From NCBI GenBank assembly GCA_033239005.1, contig BSQZ01000036.1, positions 3,239,001-3,303,000 of the forward strand: DNA of 64,000 nucleotides, in the 5' to 3' direction. Origin of the DNA: Lamellibrachia satsuma (taxonomy: Eukaryota; Annelida; Polychaeta; Sabellida; Siboglinidae). The position numbers and the translations under genes are program-made. This document shows positions 1 through 10,870 of this stretch, piece by piece. The notes below the pieces were generated by a model. That model was not told the origin of the DNA. It saw nothing but the letters and a program-made list of their open reading frames with translations, and made no database searches. How positions within the stretch are numbered: position 1 is the first letter of the stretch; each line of letters starts with the position of its first letter.

Positions 1-334
1 GTCATCTGGTCGAATATTATTGGCTGAAACAAAACACAGAGGACTTTATTAATTATGGGAGGCAAATAAAATATTAATAATATTTATTTTGTATAGTTCC
101 ACATCCAATAAAGTTCACAGTGCTTTACAGAGAATCTGATTAAAATTGCACATTGTGAAAAAAGAATACTTGTAATACTTTCCCCCAATTTTTTCAGAGC
201 TGGTTGAACTGGGGAAATTAGGCCCAAATGCTAAGATCACTGAATCTCGACTTGGTTGACAGTTTGACACTCACTACAGTGCCGCTGAGCCCCACTCAGT
301 TAACAGACATTTGCATTTTTGGTGTAATTAACTT

Positions 335-785
335 GACGATATACTTAACAAGATTTGCCATCCAAGGCAAAAATCCAGATGGCAAGTGGACAAGGAAGCC
401 ACTGGCTTATCAAGAGTCCAACAACTTTTTATCTATGTGTAACCCGCCCTTCTGAGATATTTGTCAATTTTGTTTTTAAACATATTCACACTGCTAGCAT
501 TTACACAATCTGTTCCATTGATTTATTGTCCTCTGTGAGAATGAGTTCTGATATCCAATCTACACTGATCCTTCACTAATGACACCTTGTGTCCTCTGGT
601 TCTACTATCTTTCTTAAGTGAGAACAAATATTTCCATCAATATTTTCATACCCATTCAATATCTAAAAAAATCAGTTTGTTCTCCTCTTAATATCCTTGT
701 TTCTAGGGTTGTTAAACCACATTCGTTTAGGCGTTCTTCGCTAAGGTCTCTCAATTCTGGAATAATTTTAGCTCTCTTCTGAAGT
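335..785 (-). mobile_element. CR1-like LINE fragment, 3' end
   Basis: A degraded minus-strand copy of the same element as 40560-41095. It shares the 3' tail that starts with ttgccatccaaggc and the coding stretch for the C-terminal part of the reverse transcriptase region. The frame is broken by indels. It lies head-to-head with the plus-strand copy at 835-1200. No complete element is present. Confidence 0.7.
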
Positions 786-834
786 CATGCATTCTAGTGT
801 ATCTATATACTTACAATATGGTCTCCAAGCTTGG

Positions 835-1200
835 ATACAGATTGGAGATCAGATTGAAGTTTTTAAGATATTGAATGGGTATGAAAATATTGATAGAAAT
901 ATGTTTTTCTCACTCAAGAAAGATAACAAAACTAGAGGACATGAGGTAAAATTAGGATCAGTGTAGATTGGATATCAGGAAGTACTCGTTCTCACAGAGG
1001 AAAAAAAATGAATGGAACAAATTGTCTACAGATTGTGTAACTGCTAGCAGCATGGATATGTTTAAAAACAAGGTTGACACATATCTCAGGAGGGCGGGTT
1101 ACACGTAGAAGAACATTGTTGGACTCTCGATAATCCAATGGCTTCCTTGTCCACTTGCCATCTATCTGGGCGTTTGGCTTGGATGGCAAATCTTGTTAAA
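835..1200 (+). mobile_element. CR1-like LINE fragment, 3' end
   Basis: Plus-strand copy of the LINE 3' end. It reads the degraded equivalent of DQIEAFKILNGYEN and ends with the shared tail (cttccttgtccacttgccat ... ggatggcaaatcttgttaaa). It is 5'-truncated and has frameshifts. Confidence 0.7.
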
Positions 1201-1344
1201 TCTTGTCACAGTAAATGAGACGTAACTATTGCTTTGTAGAGAGTATAATTAGTTCTTTTTTCTGATGCAATATTTCTCTATTCAATCCTAGACTTTGATT
1301 ACCTTTTGAAGCTGCAAAACCACACTGCTCTGAAACTTTCATAT

Positions 1345-1470
1345 CAGCACTTTTTGCTACACCAAAATTCCTTTTCTCTTACAGTAATACCCAGAACAGT
1401 TTCTCCTATTTTATAGTTTACATCCAAGTTCCCATGTCCTGTGTGTAGGCATTTACATTTCCCAAAACCG
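1345..1470 (-). mobile_element. LINE reverse-transcriptase fragment
   Basis: The minus-strand frame reads KCKCLHTGHGNLDVNY and then an EKE-W stretch. This resembles the segment before the EKDLGV-like motif in CR1/Jockey-type reverse transcriptases. It lies just inside the intron after the EVA1C exon at 1481-1627, so the open frame through both is fortuitous. Confidence 0.5.
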
Positions 1471-1480
1471 AATAACATAC

Positions 1481-1627
1481 CTTTGGATGACGGCGACATG
1501 GGTGCCGAAGACACTGTCATTGGTACCATTGGTGAGAGCCAGGTGGCGTTACTACCTTGCCCATCATTGCAGAAACTTGTGGGGAACTTTCCTCCATGCT
1601 TCATCTCCCGCAGTATTCGCTTGGGCA
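1481..1627 (-). CDS. EVA1C: EVA1C-like receptor, stalk exon after lectin domain 2
   Basis: Internal exon of an EVA-1 homolog, a type I membrane protein with two SUEL-type (galactose-binding) lectin domains; family members act in axon guidance as Slit co-receptors. The acceptor is cttgtgcttgcag, and the exon opens with two bases that complete a valine left by the exon at 3189-3332. The join reads Y-A-C-V-P-K-R-I-L, and a C-V-P-K-x-I-L junction right after the second lectin domain is a hallmark of EVA1C. The rest is a Ser/Pro/Met-rich extracellular stalk with one NAT glycosylation sequon. It ends AAAG before donor GTATGT, in phase 1. The transmembrane and cytoplasmic exons are not in the remaining 1.48 kb, which is mostly LINE sequence, so the gene continues past the left edge. 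Confidence 0.85.
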
Positions 1628-1754
1628 CTGCAAGCACAAGTAGGTCAAGGTCAAAGGTTAACTTCAACACCAGAAACATGTAGCTTTTGTTGATATGTAG
1701 GTCTGTGTTGTTATACGCAAAACATTAGTTTGCTGTATACAATTTGAAAGGGTA

Positions 1755-1965
1755 AGTTCTTATATAGCGCTGTGTCCAGTCCTTGGACTGTTCAAAGCAA
1801 TTTACACTTTGCCTCCTGTCCTGGTAGACCTTTTCATTCAATCGCCAACTTTACTTCTCTGGGAGGCATTCAGCCACACCACAATTACATCTCAAACTGC
1901 CTGAATATTCTTTTAATATTTCTAAGTCTCTAAACCATAACTTAAAAGTGTAGTCATATTTACAC
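1755..1965 (+). mobile_element. SINE body fragment
   Basis: Shares with 38460-38815 the stretch from tagcgctgtgtccagtcctt through the 'cttctctgggaggcattcag' block to an 'acaattac' end. The tRNA-like head is missing. Lies in an EVA1C intron. Confidence 0.6.
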
Positions 1966-3188
1966 CTGTTCACAACTGCCAACTTGCAGTACTTATTTAG
2001 TTTTGTAAATTTACTTAGTCTGAGCCAGTGAACCTCTCAGTAAAACCTGGGTAAGGACCAGCCTAGCTTGTCCAACCTTTATCCATGTTGCCATAGAAAT
2101 GGTCAAATCTCTTCTGCAGATCGATACCACCCACATTGCAGCTAATTCTAATCGTCAGCAAACTCCTAATGGCTACTGTAAGGTAAATGTTTCGGTCAAA
2201 GATTACCCTCATTGCTGCAATCCTGTGTACAGATTAGACGATAATTTAGCCATATAAAAATTTCAACAATTTAGCAATCAAACCACAAATCACTATGCAC
2301 TGAGAACTGGTACCATGCTTGACTAGTTGTTAAATGTTCATTTGAAATAGTTATGAAAAACCCTTGCTTTCATAACATGAATCTGCAATTTAAATGCGGG
2401 TTACTTTTTAGCTGTGGAGATAAAATTCATGCTATCAGCAAAACCATTCACCGTCTGCCACGCAAGTTGATTCAACTGCGCTGTAGTCCACAAATACGTA
2501 TGCCGGAAAAGCTCACCACCTTAACCACTTTATGTGAGATATTGAGTTACGTGTTGCACACCAGGACACTTTGTTGTAAACCTGCATTTGTTTTTGCCCA
2601 GAATGAAGGAGCATACTCGATGAAAAGCAGTTGCCGTCAACTGCATAGGTACATGTAAAAGTGCATAACCTCTTTGGTTCCTCAGTACGACCAATAAAGT
2701 ACTGAGAATTGGCCAGGAGAATTGCCAAGAAATAATCATATTAATGATTCATATCATTATATGCAATAACATTTTTATAGTAGTTCTTTGTAGTTTTTTT
2801 CATGGATTAAAGGCGCAGTCTTATTTTGTTCATGTTATATATTATATTCCATATATAATCTAACATGTGAACTGCCCAAATCTGCTTTATTTAAAAAATT
2901 TTGTAGTATAAATTGACCATTATCTGGTTATGATAAAGACATTGTCATTTAGTATGCAATGGAATTTTAACATGACGTTTGAGTCGAAGCATTCAAATTA
3001 ATCAGGTAACAATCAAATTACACGAAAATAATTGTGGTCAATTAAAGCACATTTGGTTTGTCAAGGTGTCATAATGGATGTAGCTTACACAATATGACAT
3101 GATTTTTACGATAAAAATAATCACCTTTAAACAGAGAGTAATTTGGTGAATGTTTCAATGGGGTTGTGTTGTAAGAAAGTGTATTTAC

Positions 3189-3332
3189 CACAGGCATAGA
3201 CAACATTGAGGTACTTTGGTGTGTTGGGGGTGCAGGGGTTGCCAAAGGTTTGCTCCGTGGCATCGAGGTTGCAGCGACGATGGCCATGGCACACCCTCAT
3301 GACAATCTGCAGCGCACACTTGGCCTGACAAT
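3189..3332 (-). CDS. EVA1C: EVA1C-like receptor, second half of SUEL lectin domain 2
   Basis: Reads D-C-Q-A-K-C-A-L-Q-I-V-M, then C-H-G-H-R-R-C-N, then F-G-N-P-C and K-Y-L-N-V-V-Y-A-C. This is the canonical C-x-G-x-x-x-C ... PC ... KYLxVxYxC end of an SUEL/rhamnose-binding lectin fold. Two acceptors are possible. ttctctctgcag at 3333-3338 is preferred because its exon enters in phase 1, matching the G left by the exon at 9854-10000 (GAC ACA G + AT TGT). The nearer ctgcag at 3307-3312 would break frame. The donor is GTAAAT at 3188, phase 1, which fits the exon at 1481-1627. A LINE fragment (3340-3650) begins almost at the acceptor. Confidence 0.92.
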
Positions 3333-3339
3333 CTGCAGA

Positions 3340-3650
3340 GAGAACACCTCATTCAATGACGCAAACAGAAAGTGTGATGGGAAAGATTGACTTCTTAAGC
3401 CGGATGATGTGGGCAGGTCCCCTGGTGCGGATGGAGGATGACCGACTACCAAAGAGAGCAGAAGCGGTGAAAGAGCGAGGCCGTAGGAAAGGGAGCAGAC
3501 CACAATGTCATGTAAGATGGGAAGACTGCGTTAAGAGGGATGTGAGAAAAGCAGAGGAAGCGGCTAAGTGGAGGTTGAAGGCTGCAGACAGGGAGAAGTG
3601 GATAGGGATGACAGGGAGAACAACAATTACAAAAAATCACACAAAAATAT
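3340..3650 (+). mobile_element. LINE C-terminal fragment (GHLVRMEDxRLPKRAE type)
   Basis: Plus-strand frame with MMWAGPLVRMEDDRLPKRAE, then a VRWEDCVKRDVRKAEEAAKW stretch and KAADREKW. This is the familiar C-terminal tail of a non-LTR retrotransposon polyprotein. It is the same family as 9105-9515, 6830-7440 and 14870-15085. Only the last ~100 codons remain. Confidence 0.75.
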
Positions 3651-5300
3651 AAATAAAATTTTAAGTGCTAAAATAAAATTTTATTGAACTAATATTGCGT
3701 TTTCTCAAAAAAATTTGTTTTGTGATGTCATTGTAGTATACACCCAACATTCCAAATATAAGTGAACTTTGCAATATATGACAACGCTGTAGTCAATCAC
3801 TAAACACAGGGAATAGCTAGGCCCATTAAATGGCTCATTCAGCTTTTGAGAACCTCCCTTAAAACGTGCTGGTAAAAAGAAAAGAATACTTGACTTGTGG
3901 ATGTCTGGGACTGACGACACGGCTACAACCCGAAACAGCAAAAACATTCATCTAACAGCAGACCTGATTAAAGATCCCTCCTCAATAATATTTTTTCACT
4001 CCTTCTCGTTTGACGATCATTTATCAAAATATCAAACCTATCTAGTATTCACTATGACATTCTAGTTACTTTGTACAAATGTGTTATTTAGGTTTGTGCA
4101 AATGTGTCATTTCCGTTTGTGCAAATGTGTCATTTACATTTGATGAAATCATCGGAAGAACTATTTTTGACTGGATCCGGTCAAAATTAGGCGTAAAAAG
4201 GGTAAAAGTGGTCCAGCTCTATATACTATGACATAAGGCTATTCACACTTTTGCAAGTTACCAGATATAATAATCTAAGTTAATTCTGTCGATTATTTTA
4301 ATCAAAGTACACTCTTTTATTTCACCGACTGCTCATATTATTCACTGAACAAACACTTTACCCGATTCACGATGGGTTAAACAAATTGAAGGAGAGTTTT
4401 CACATCTCTCCACAGTAGAGCAGGTATAAATGATCTTCTGTTAACTGACAAATAACTATTTTACACGAAAGGAACTAAAGATAAAAAATGAACTGTCTAA
4501 CGGCAATCACTATTGTGCATGACAACACATCATTTGAATGAAATGCTATCCAGGGTGCCATGCAAAAACTGCAGACACATGCCAAGCGACATACCGCCCA
4601 CTGATGCCAAGTGACATACCGCCCACTGACAATAGCAGGCTTCATTTCCTTCACAGAGTGGAATAAACAACTGGATGTCTTCTCCAAGTCATGAAGGAGA
4701 CAGGTAATGGAGATTTTTTCTGCTCAAATGATGCACTGTTGTTAGAACAGCACGCAGAAGACAGCACTGAGATTCCGTGACACACATTAACGACGTGGTA
4801 CTGTGCATAATAATCTTCTTCCAGCATTCTTTGAAGCAGCAGGATCATGACTTTGCCTTTCTAAAATTATATTGTTCAACTTTCATTTTAATTTCTGTAT
4901 TTTAATTTTCTGATAGGTAATGTCAATCCTTTCATCTAAAACATTTTTTTTTCTCATACATCCATTCATTTGTGCTACTGTTTTCTGACATTATCATTTT
5001 TAAATACTGCATCTTAATGGCTTTGTTATGTTTTAAATTAAACAAAACTGATAAGAGTTGGGATATTTCATGTGAATGCTGTAGCATATGTGCTGATATC
5101 TTCACAATCAAACTGTCAAGTTAGAAAAATCTTCGAAGGCGTACCCTTTAAAAATCACTAATGTCTGGAACATCATTTGTTAAACATGGTTTTGATAAAA
5201 AAGAGTGGCCTGACCCCAGACACCGATCAAAGAGAATGTGCCGACATAGATGGGATAAGGATTTGATTTGGGCATTCTTCAGTAGCGGTAGTAGTATTTA
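3650..5300. other. Intronic stretch without a gene
   Basis: Within an EVA1C intron. About 3978-4390 is a member of the TTAA-flanked MITE family described at 34441-34944; it shares the agtggtccagct and tatgacataaggctattcac blocks. A short direct repeat (tgccaagygacataccgccc) occurs twice at about 4577-4626. I see no supported coding sequence. Confidence 0.6.
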
Positions 5301-5309
5301 CTTCTTATT

Positions 5310-5605
5310 TTATCCCAACATGATCACGAATGAAGAGTTGCTCCACAAAATAGACATATCCCTTGATAAAGTTAAAGAGACGGAGATGGCTAGGGCATGT
5401 GTGATGAAAGTCCCTTGGCATGCCCAGGAAGGAGACGGGGTTGCTCGGAGGAAACATGGAGAAGGACCATGGAGAAGAAGATGAAAGTATGCAACCTGAT
5501 ATGGGATACCATCACCAAGCAGGCTGCAGACTGACAGCAGCGGGGCTCTCTTGTGGAAGCCTTGTGGATGGATTACTGTTTCACTTCCACGTTCATGGCA
5601 TATAA
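5310..5605 (+). mobile_element. LINE fragment, second family
   Basis: Reads ITNEELLHKIDISLDKVKET and then a disrupted tail (W-D-T-I-T-K-Q-A-A-D). This resembles the region after the reverse transcriptase in LINE polyproteins, where an (I/R)TNExLL motif precedes the zinc-knuckle-like tail. Frameshifted, with an in-frame stop. Confidence 0.5.
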
Positions 5606-6829
5606 ATAGAGTGCCAGCGAATTTGAGATAGAGAATAAAATGACAGAATTTTATGAGTTTTGTCCACCAGGTTGATGAAATGATAAATATTAACATAGTT
5701 GATTTTCAGAATAGTCAAAATATAAATTTGTGAACAGCATTAAAAAACATGAACAATGTGGCCAATGGGAAATAAATAGTGACCTGACCCTACTTATGTG
5801 CCTCCTCTTCTGACATGAACAAAATGTGAAAAGTGGGACCTCTACAGAAAGGTATCAAGGCGATAATGACGATAACAGTAACGACCAAGGGAAGATATCT
5901 GTGTATGAGTTGCGGACAGAAATTGTCAGTTACCATGGCAACGCAGTTATCTACATAGGTCAATGTAAATGAGGTCAAATAAGGGAAACTAAAGGAGATT
6001 CAGTGAACTTGGAATACAGGGAAAACATTACACAGGGTGCATGCGGGTTTGGGCTGATGAGATCTAAGACATTTTTAAGATGAATACTTAAAAATGAAAG
6101 ACCTTTCCCATGACAAATTCAATGTAAACACATTTAATAACAAAAATGTGTTCATATATTCTTTAGAAGCCATTTATTTATTTGGTGATCAAACTGGGTT
6201 AATTTGCTTGAAGAACCATATTGCTCATGCAATCAGTGATGCACAGTACTTCTCGCATATATGACATGAATACTAGATAAAATAACATGTTAGGTTTTTT
6301 AGGACTTCTTTGAAAAATAAAAATTTTTAATGACCTTAAAATGCAAGATCTAATTAGACCTAAGATTCCGCACATCCTGATCACAACAAGTGAAATACAG
6401 AGGGAAAGACTAAACAGGAATAGTGAAACTGATACTGGAGAACAGAGAAACAGGGAGAGAGAGGAAAGTGGCTGTCAGTAATACCCTTGATGGGGAGGGG
6501 GTGATCACCCTCCAGACAGAAGATCAGTTTTCACCCTTACCAAGTTACCCTTGGTGATCAGTTTTCATTGTTACCAAGTTACCCTTGGTGACACTTTGTA
6601 ACCCCTAGCATTTATTTTAAATTCTCCCTTAATTGTTTGTGACATGTTACATCCGAACCCTGGATACCCTTGCAGAAACGCCCTTTTATCCCTGTGCTGT
6701 GGACGACCAAACCTGGTGTGGGACCAGCCTTGTGGGCCATCCAGACTTTCAGCTCCAGATCAAATAAAGACTCTATCATTGTTGTGTGGTTGTTCCTCGT
6801 AGTTCCCTTCAAAGGGGTGAGGCCAACAA

Positions 6830-7440
6830 ACTCTTGTACCGCTGCATTACTTTGGTTGTTGTCATTTTCCGCTGCTCCCTGTCAGCAGCCTTCTCCCTCC
6901 GCTGCTCCCTGTCGACAGCCTTCTCCCTCCGCTGCTCCCTGTCGGCAGCCTTCTCCTTCCACTGCTCCCTGTCGGCAACCTTCTCCTTCCACTGCTCCCT
7001 GTCGGCAGCCTTCTCCCTCCGCTGCTCCCTGTCAGCAGCCTTCTCCCTCCACTGCTCCCTGTCAGCAGCCTTCTCCCTCCACTGCTCCCTGTCAGCAGCC
7101 TTCTCCCTCCACTGCTCCCTGTCAGGAGCCTTCTCCCTCCACTGCTCCCTGTCAGCAGCCTTCTCCCTCTGCTGCTCCCTGTCAGCAGCCTTCTCCCTCC
7201 GCTGCTCCCTGTCAGCAGCCTTCTCCCTCCGCTGCTCCCTGTCAGCAGCCTTCTCCCTCCGCTGCTCCCTGTCAGCAGCCTTCTTCCTCCACTGCTCCCT
7301 GTCAGCAGCCTTCTCCCTCCACTGCTCCCTGTCAGCAGCCTTCTCCCTCCACTTTTCCTTCTCTTCTGCCTTTCTCACACCCCTTTTAACACAGTCATCC
7401 CATCTTAATTGTGGACTACCCCTTTTCCTGTGATCTCACA
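6830..7440 (-). mobile_element. LINE C-terminal fragment carrying a 30-bp minisatellite
   Basis: The minus strand encodes the same tail as 3340-3650. A degraded DDW..RL region (7380-7440) is followed by KAEEKEKWREKAADREQWRE. The ten-residue module WREKAADREQ is then repeated about 16 times because its 30 bp are tandemly amplified. The long open frames on both strands here are repeat artefacts. Confidence 0.7.
6871..7350. repeat. 30-bp minisatellite, 16 copies
   Basis: Exactly 16 units of 30 bp (unit start gctgctccctgtcagcagcc). Point variants recur at a few positions, such as g/a at unit base 1 and cgac/cggc/cagc. Since 30 is a multiple of 3 and the unit lacks stops, frames on both strands stay open. 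Confidence 0.95.
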
Positions 7441-8310
7441 GCTTCACCATCTGCCATTGCACTACAATGTTTATGCATACAATAGTGCAACTGTGAAATT
7501 TACAATCTTTAATTAATATCAATTGTAATTTATTTAAATGTATTCAGAAATGAAAAAATCCACCCAGTTGTTTGTGATAATGCAAGCTGACCCTTGACCC
7601 ACCCACACTTGATTTTTTTATTATTGAATTTTTTAAATATTTATTATAAACCCTTCAGTTTAATAAAATGCAAAATAAACCCTTCCCACTACCTCCACAC
7701 TACCTGGTGGGTAATAATGGAACTTAAAGATTCAGGTAACTCCGAGAACATCACACTCCTTAATGTATATGCCTGTGGTTTGTCTGCCCTAAATCTTTAT
7801 GTTGCATAATAATCCACCAATTAGGTTGGTGGCATAATAGGAAGGATCTAACTAGACTTACAAGATACAGCTATGTACATGTTACCATGACCAGTATCCA
7901 CTTTGTCAGTTTCAATCTTTAAGTATGTTTTCAGTAAATAAATTAAAATACTTTGAAGAAATACAAGAGTAGACCTAGTGATGTTACCCGCACAGGTGAG
8001 GCGGTGTATTCTCAGGTAAATAACACGACTCCACCTGTATCAACAGCCAAGGCGTTGATGCATAACCATGATGCAGTTCATCAAAGTCCTGTGTGCGGTC
8101 AACCGGAATGGAGGTCACAACCGTGTTGCATTTTATTCACATACGAAACAATTAGTGTATCATGAAGGCAGAAACTGTTATGTAGATATTATGTGGGAAT
8201 GAGCTAATTAATGGTTGGTGGGGGGAGAAGTGTCATAGGTGGGGGCATATTTCAGTGGCCTCAACTCTTGGGATGCTTTGTGAATCATTGCAAACTGTCT
8301 TCTGAATGAA
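7440..8310. other. Intronic stretch without a gene
   Basis: AT-rich intron DNA of the EVA1C-like gene. I see no recognisable repeat, splice-framed exon or RNA gene. Confidence 0.5.
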
Positions 8311-8580
8311 CTGCTTTAGATTGGTCGGCAAGCGCACTTTCTAAGTAGCTGCACCAAAAATGTGGAACGGGCGGGCTCCCCATCACTTTGAAATCAAATT
8401 AAACTATTCCGCAAAAAAAGGTCAAGACAATTTCGACCTTAAATCCTTGGCGATCCCTTGTTCCGATGTAGACTTTTGTACCTCCCTGTTTATGATTAAT
8501 CTTGTCTAAAGGTTCTGGTTTGTTGCGCCTCTGCGTTCGCGTTCCTGAGGATTTAGCGCCTTAGAAGTTTTACTTTTTAT
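8310..8580 (+). mobile_element. LINE 3'-end fragment
   Basis: The plus frame reads VAAPKMWNGRAPHHFE, resembling the A-A-P-x-L-W-N-x-L-P motif near the C-terminus of Jockey/CR1-type LINE reverse transcriptases. It is followed by a K-rich stretch, a stop, and a CpG-containing 3' region. Truncated. Confidence 0.55.
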
Positions 8581-9104
8581 TCCTAAAAAACTTAAAAAAC
8601 TGCAACTTCCAGTAAATAAAGTTCTAGCAGTTGTAGGTTTTCCACTGCATATAACAACAACTTTTGAGGCACCCTCTCATGGGGTTTAGTCGGCTGTATA
8701 ATGATACACCCCACATAGATAAAACAGCTGTTCTCATTGATAACACTTTCATCCTTTGTCCTAAACCTGACACGTTTCCTTCATAAACAACATATCATAT
8801 TGATTTTCTTTAAAATTAGAATTTGGAGGTAATTGTTATGGGACACCATAAGAAAGCAGTGTTATTCCATTTTGCATAATCCAAATATTGCAAGAATACA
8901 TCTTGGAAATAAGACCACTCATGAGATTAGTAAAAGTGGTCCTAATTATGAGGTGGTCGTAAACTATCTGTTTGGGGATGCGATTGAAATGTTTAGGGAC
9001 TGCAAAAAGTGGTCATATTTCTGAGGTGGTTGTAACATTGGGAACTGTACTACTGGGACAGTTGTTCTCCTGTAAAGATACTAGTTAATTTTTAATTACA
9101 GTGT

Positions 9105-9515
9105 ACCAGTACTTTCTACAACACTGACACGCTTGTATGGTCTTGAGATGATGGAGCTGGTTAAGGAACAACACCAGACGCTGCAGTTTACAAGTGGGCC
9201 TGGAGAATGACAGGAGCAAAGAGGGCAGAGGAAGGAGGATGAATGACAAGAGGGAAGAAATTGGGAAGCACTTCTGCTTAACGGGAAGAATAGTAAGAAG
9301 CCAGATGATGTGGGCAGGTCACTTGGTGCGGATGGAGGCAGGCCGACTACCAAAGAGAGCGGAGGTGGTGAAACAGGGAGGCCGCAGGAAAAAGGGCAGA
9401 TCACAGTTAAGATGGGAAGACTGCATTAAGAGGGATGTGGAGAAGGAGGATAAAAAAAGTGGAGGGATGAGGCTGTTGCTAGGGAGCAGTGCAGCAGCTT
9501 CAGTAAATAGTTGAA
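9105..9515 (+). mobile_element. LINE C-terminal fragment (GHLVRMEAGRLPKRAE type)
   Basis: The best preserved copy of the family. It has L-Y-G-L-E-M-M-E-L, a broken stretch, then LTGRIVRSQMMWAGHLVRME and GRLPKRAE with a QLRWEDCIKRDVEK tail. The first part needs at least one frameshift. Lies in an EVA1C intron in antisense orientation. Confidence 0.75.
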
Positions 9516-9853
9516 CTTATCCCTGTATAAATGGAACTATATGGGAGAACATAACTGTAGCTACAAATCTCAGATAAGACCATCTGTTATCAGTAATAGC
9601 ATAATTGCATTCACATTGTTATGATAATTATTAGCAAAATTATGTTTTAAATTACTCCTTTGGCCACTAGTGGTGTTAGAAATAATTATCGGTCCTATCT
9701 CAAAAGTGTGGGTGCAGCTTTAAATAAGGTCTTTGCCTGCACCAAATAGCACTGAGTCAAGGCAGGATTTATTTGAAAAGTTGAGGTATGGCTTTAAATA
9801 CAGATGTGGCTATAAATGCAGAATTTATGGTAATAGCAGAAATTGGTGAATAC

Positions 9854-10000
9854 CTGTGTCGGACGAACCATCAGCTGGACATTTTGCATTTATCTTCGGC
9901 GAGCGTCCAAACATGGCCGAATAGATGGCGATTCGTTTCGATCGTTGGCACTGCAGAGCCATCTGTTCCCCTTCGCAACTGTTTCGACTGCGAAACTCAT
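9854..10000 (-). CDS. EVA1C: EVA1C-like receptor, first half of SUEL lectin domain 2
   Basis: Acceptor tcattggttgcag; exon reads N-E-F-R-S-R-N-S-C-E-G-E-Q-M-A-L-Q-C, then R-S-K-R-I-A-I-Y-S-A-M-F-G-R and C-P-A-D-G-S-S-D-T. The C-E-G ... L-x-C ... I-x-I-Y-S-A-x-(F/Y)-G-R series is the diagnostic N-terminal half of an SUEL lectin domain. The leading two bases (AT) join the final A of the exon at 21355-21478 to make asparagine, giving the C-x-P-N-E linker typical of EVA1C between its two lectin domains. It ends ACAG before donor GTATTC, phase 1. The exon keeps several CpGs, unlike the flanking intron. Confidence 0.92.
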
Positions 10001-10408
10001 CTGCAACCAATGAAATAACATTTGTCAGCCTTATTCAAAATAAACCATCAAAGAAACAACATATGGATGATTTCCAATGGAAAAGAATGGTTAAAATGTT
10101 TACCACTAGAAATGTAGGGCCCTGACCCTCAGGTTTTTGCAAAAATTTCAATTAAAACTTGATTTATACAGAACACATGCACCTAATTGTATTGTTATTG
10201 CTAACTGGGCATTTCAACAATAGGTATTAATTGTTTTTACAAACTGTAGTTTTGAGTAAACCCCTCAACCCTAATGCAGTTTCTTTGTCTCTCATTACAA
10301 TATCTTGTTTTGTGCCAAGAACATTGTTTTGATACTGAGTAAACATTCTGCTGTCAAATAGCACTTAGGACTGTCAGGATTTCAAAAACAATTGTTTTCT
10401 CAGTTATA

Positions 10409-10870
10409 TTAAAGTTGCCTCCTCAATTTGATTTTTTGCTCGTCTCATTTCAGACTCTACGAGTTCATCAGATTGGATGAGTAATATTTTTACTTTTTTC
10501 ACAGTCAGATGACTACCGCCAGATGGCTAAGAAGATTGCTGATAGCAGTCGAAATGAAAAGGTAAACTGACTGTGAAATAAGTAAACATATTACCCATTT
10601 CAGACTCATTTTGTGAAAAATTTAATCTACATAGTATCCAAACAGATTCCAGTCAAAATTCTGCGGGAAAGGGGCAAAAGTGGTCCAGCTGTATACACTG
10701 TAATATAAGGCTACTCATGATTTCACAATGTACCCGATCTAATGATTAAAGTCAATTCCTTCAATGATTTTAAAAAGCCTAAAGGTTAACATACTTCTAT
10801 TTGATTAAACTATTCACTCATGACAAAAATGAACATCAACGAACCTGATCTATGAGAGGCTACATGGGGG
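10409..10870. mobile_element. TTAA-flanked MITE copy with nested hairpin insertion
   Basis: Starts ttaaagttgcctcctcaatt, a variant of the terminus at 34441 and 39497, and shares the internal 'agtggtccagct' block. It is interrupted at 10458-10595 by a 138-bp insert flanked by the 12-bp duplication catttcagactc (10446-10457 and 10596-10607). Confidence 0.65.
10458..10595. mobile_element. Small hairpin element inside a MITE
   Basis: A 138-bp insert between perfect 12-bp direct repeats. Its arms pair over about 30 bp (gtaatatttttacttttttc ... reverse-complemented near 10566-10594) around a ~57-bp core. The core is open on the plus strand and bounded by consensus-like splice sites. Confidence 0.6.

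Noticed and set aside
6670..7433. Open frames of 189-239 codons
   Set aside because: Produced by the 30-bp minisatellite; only the minus frame has meaning, as an amplified LINE tail.
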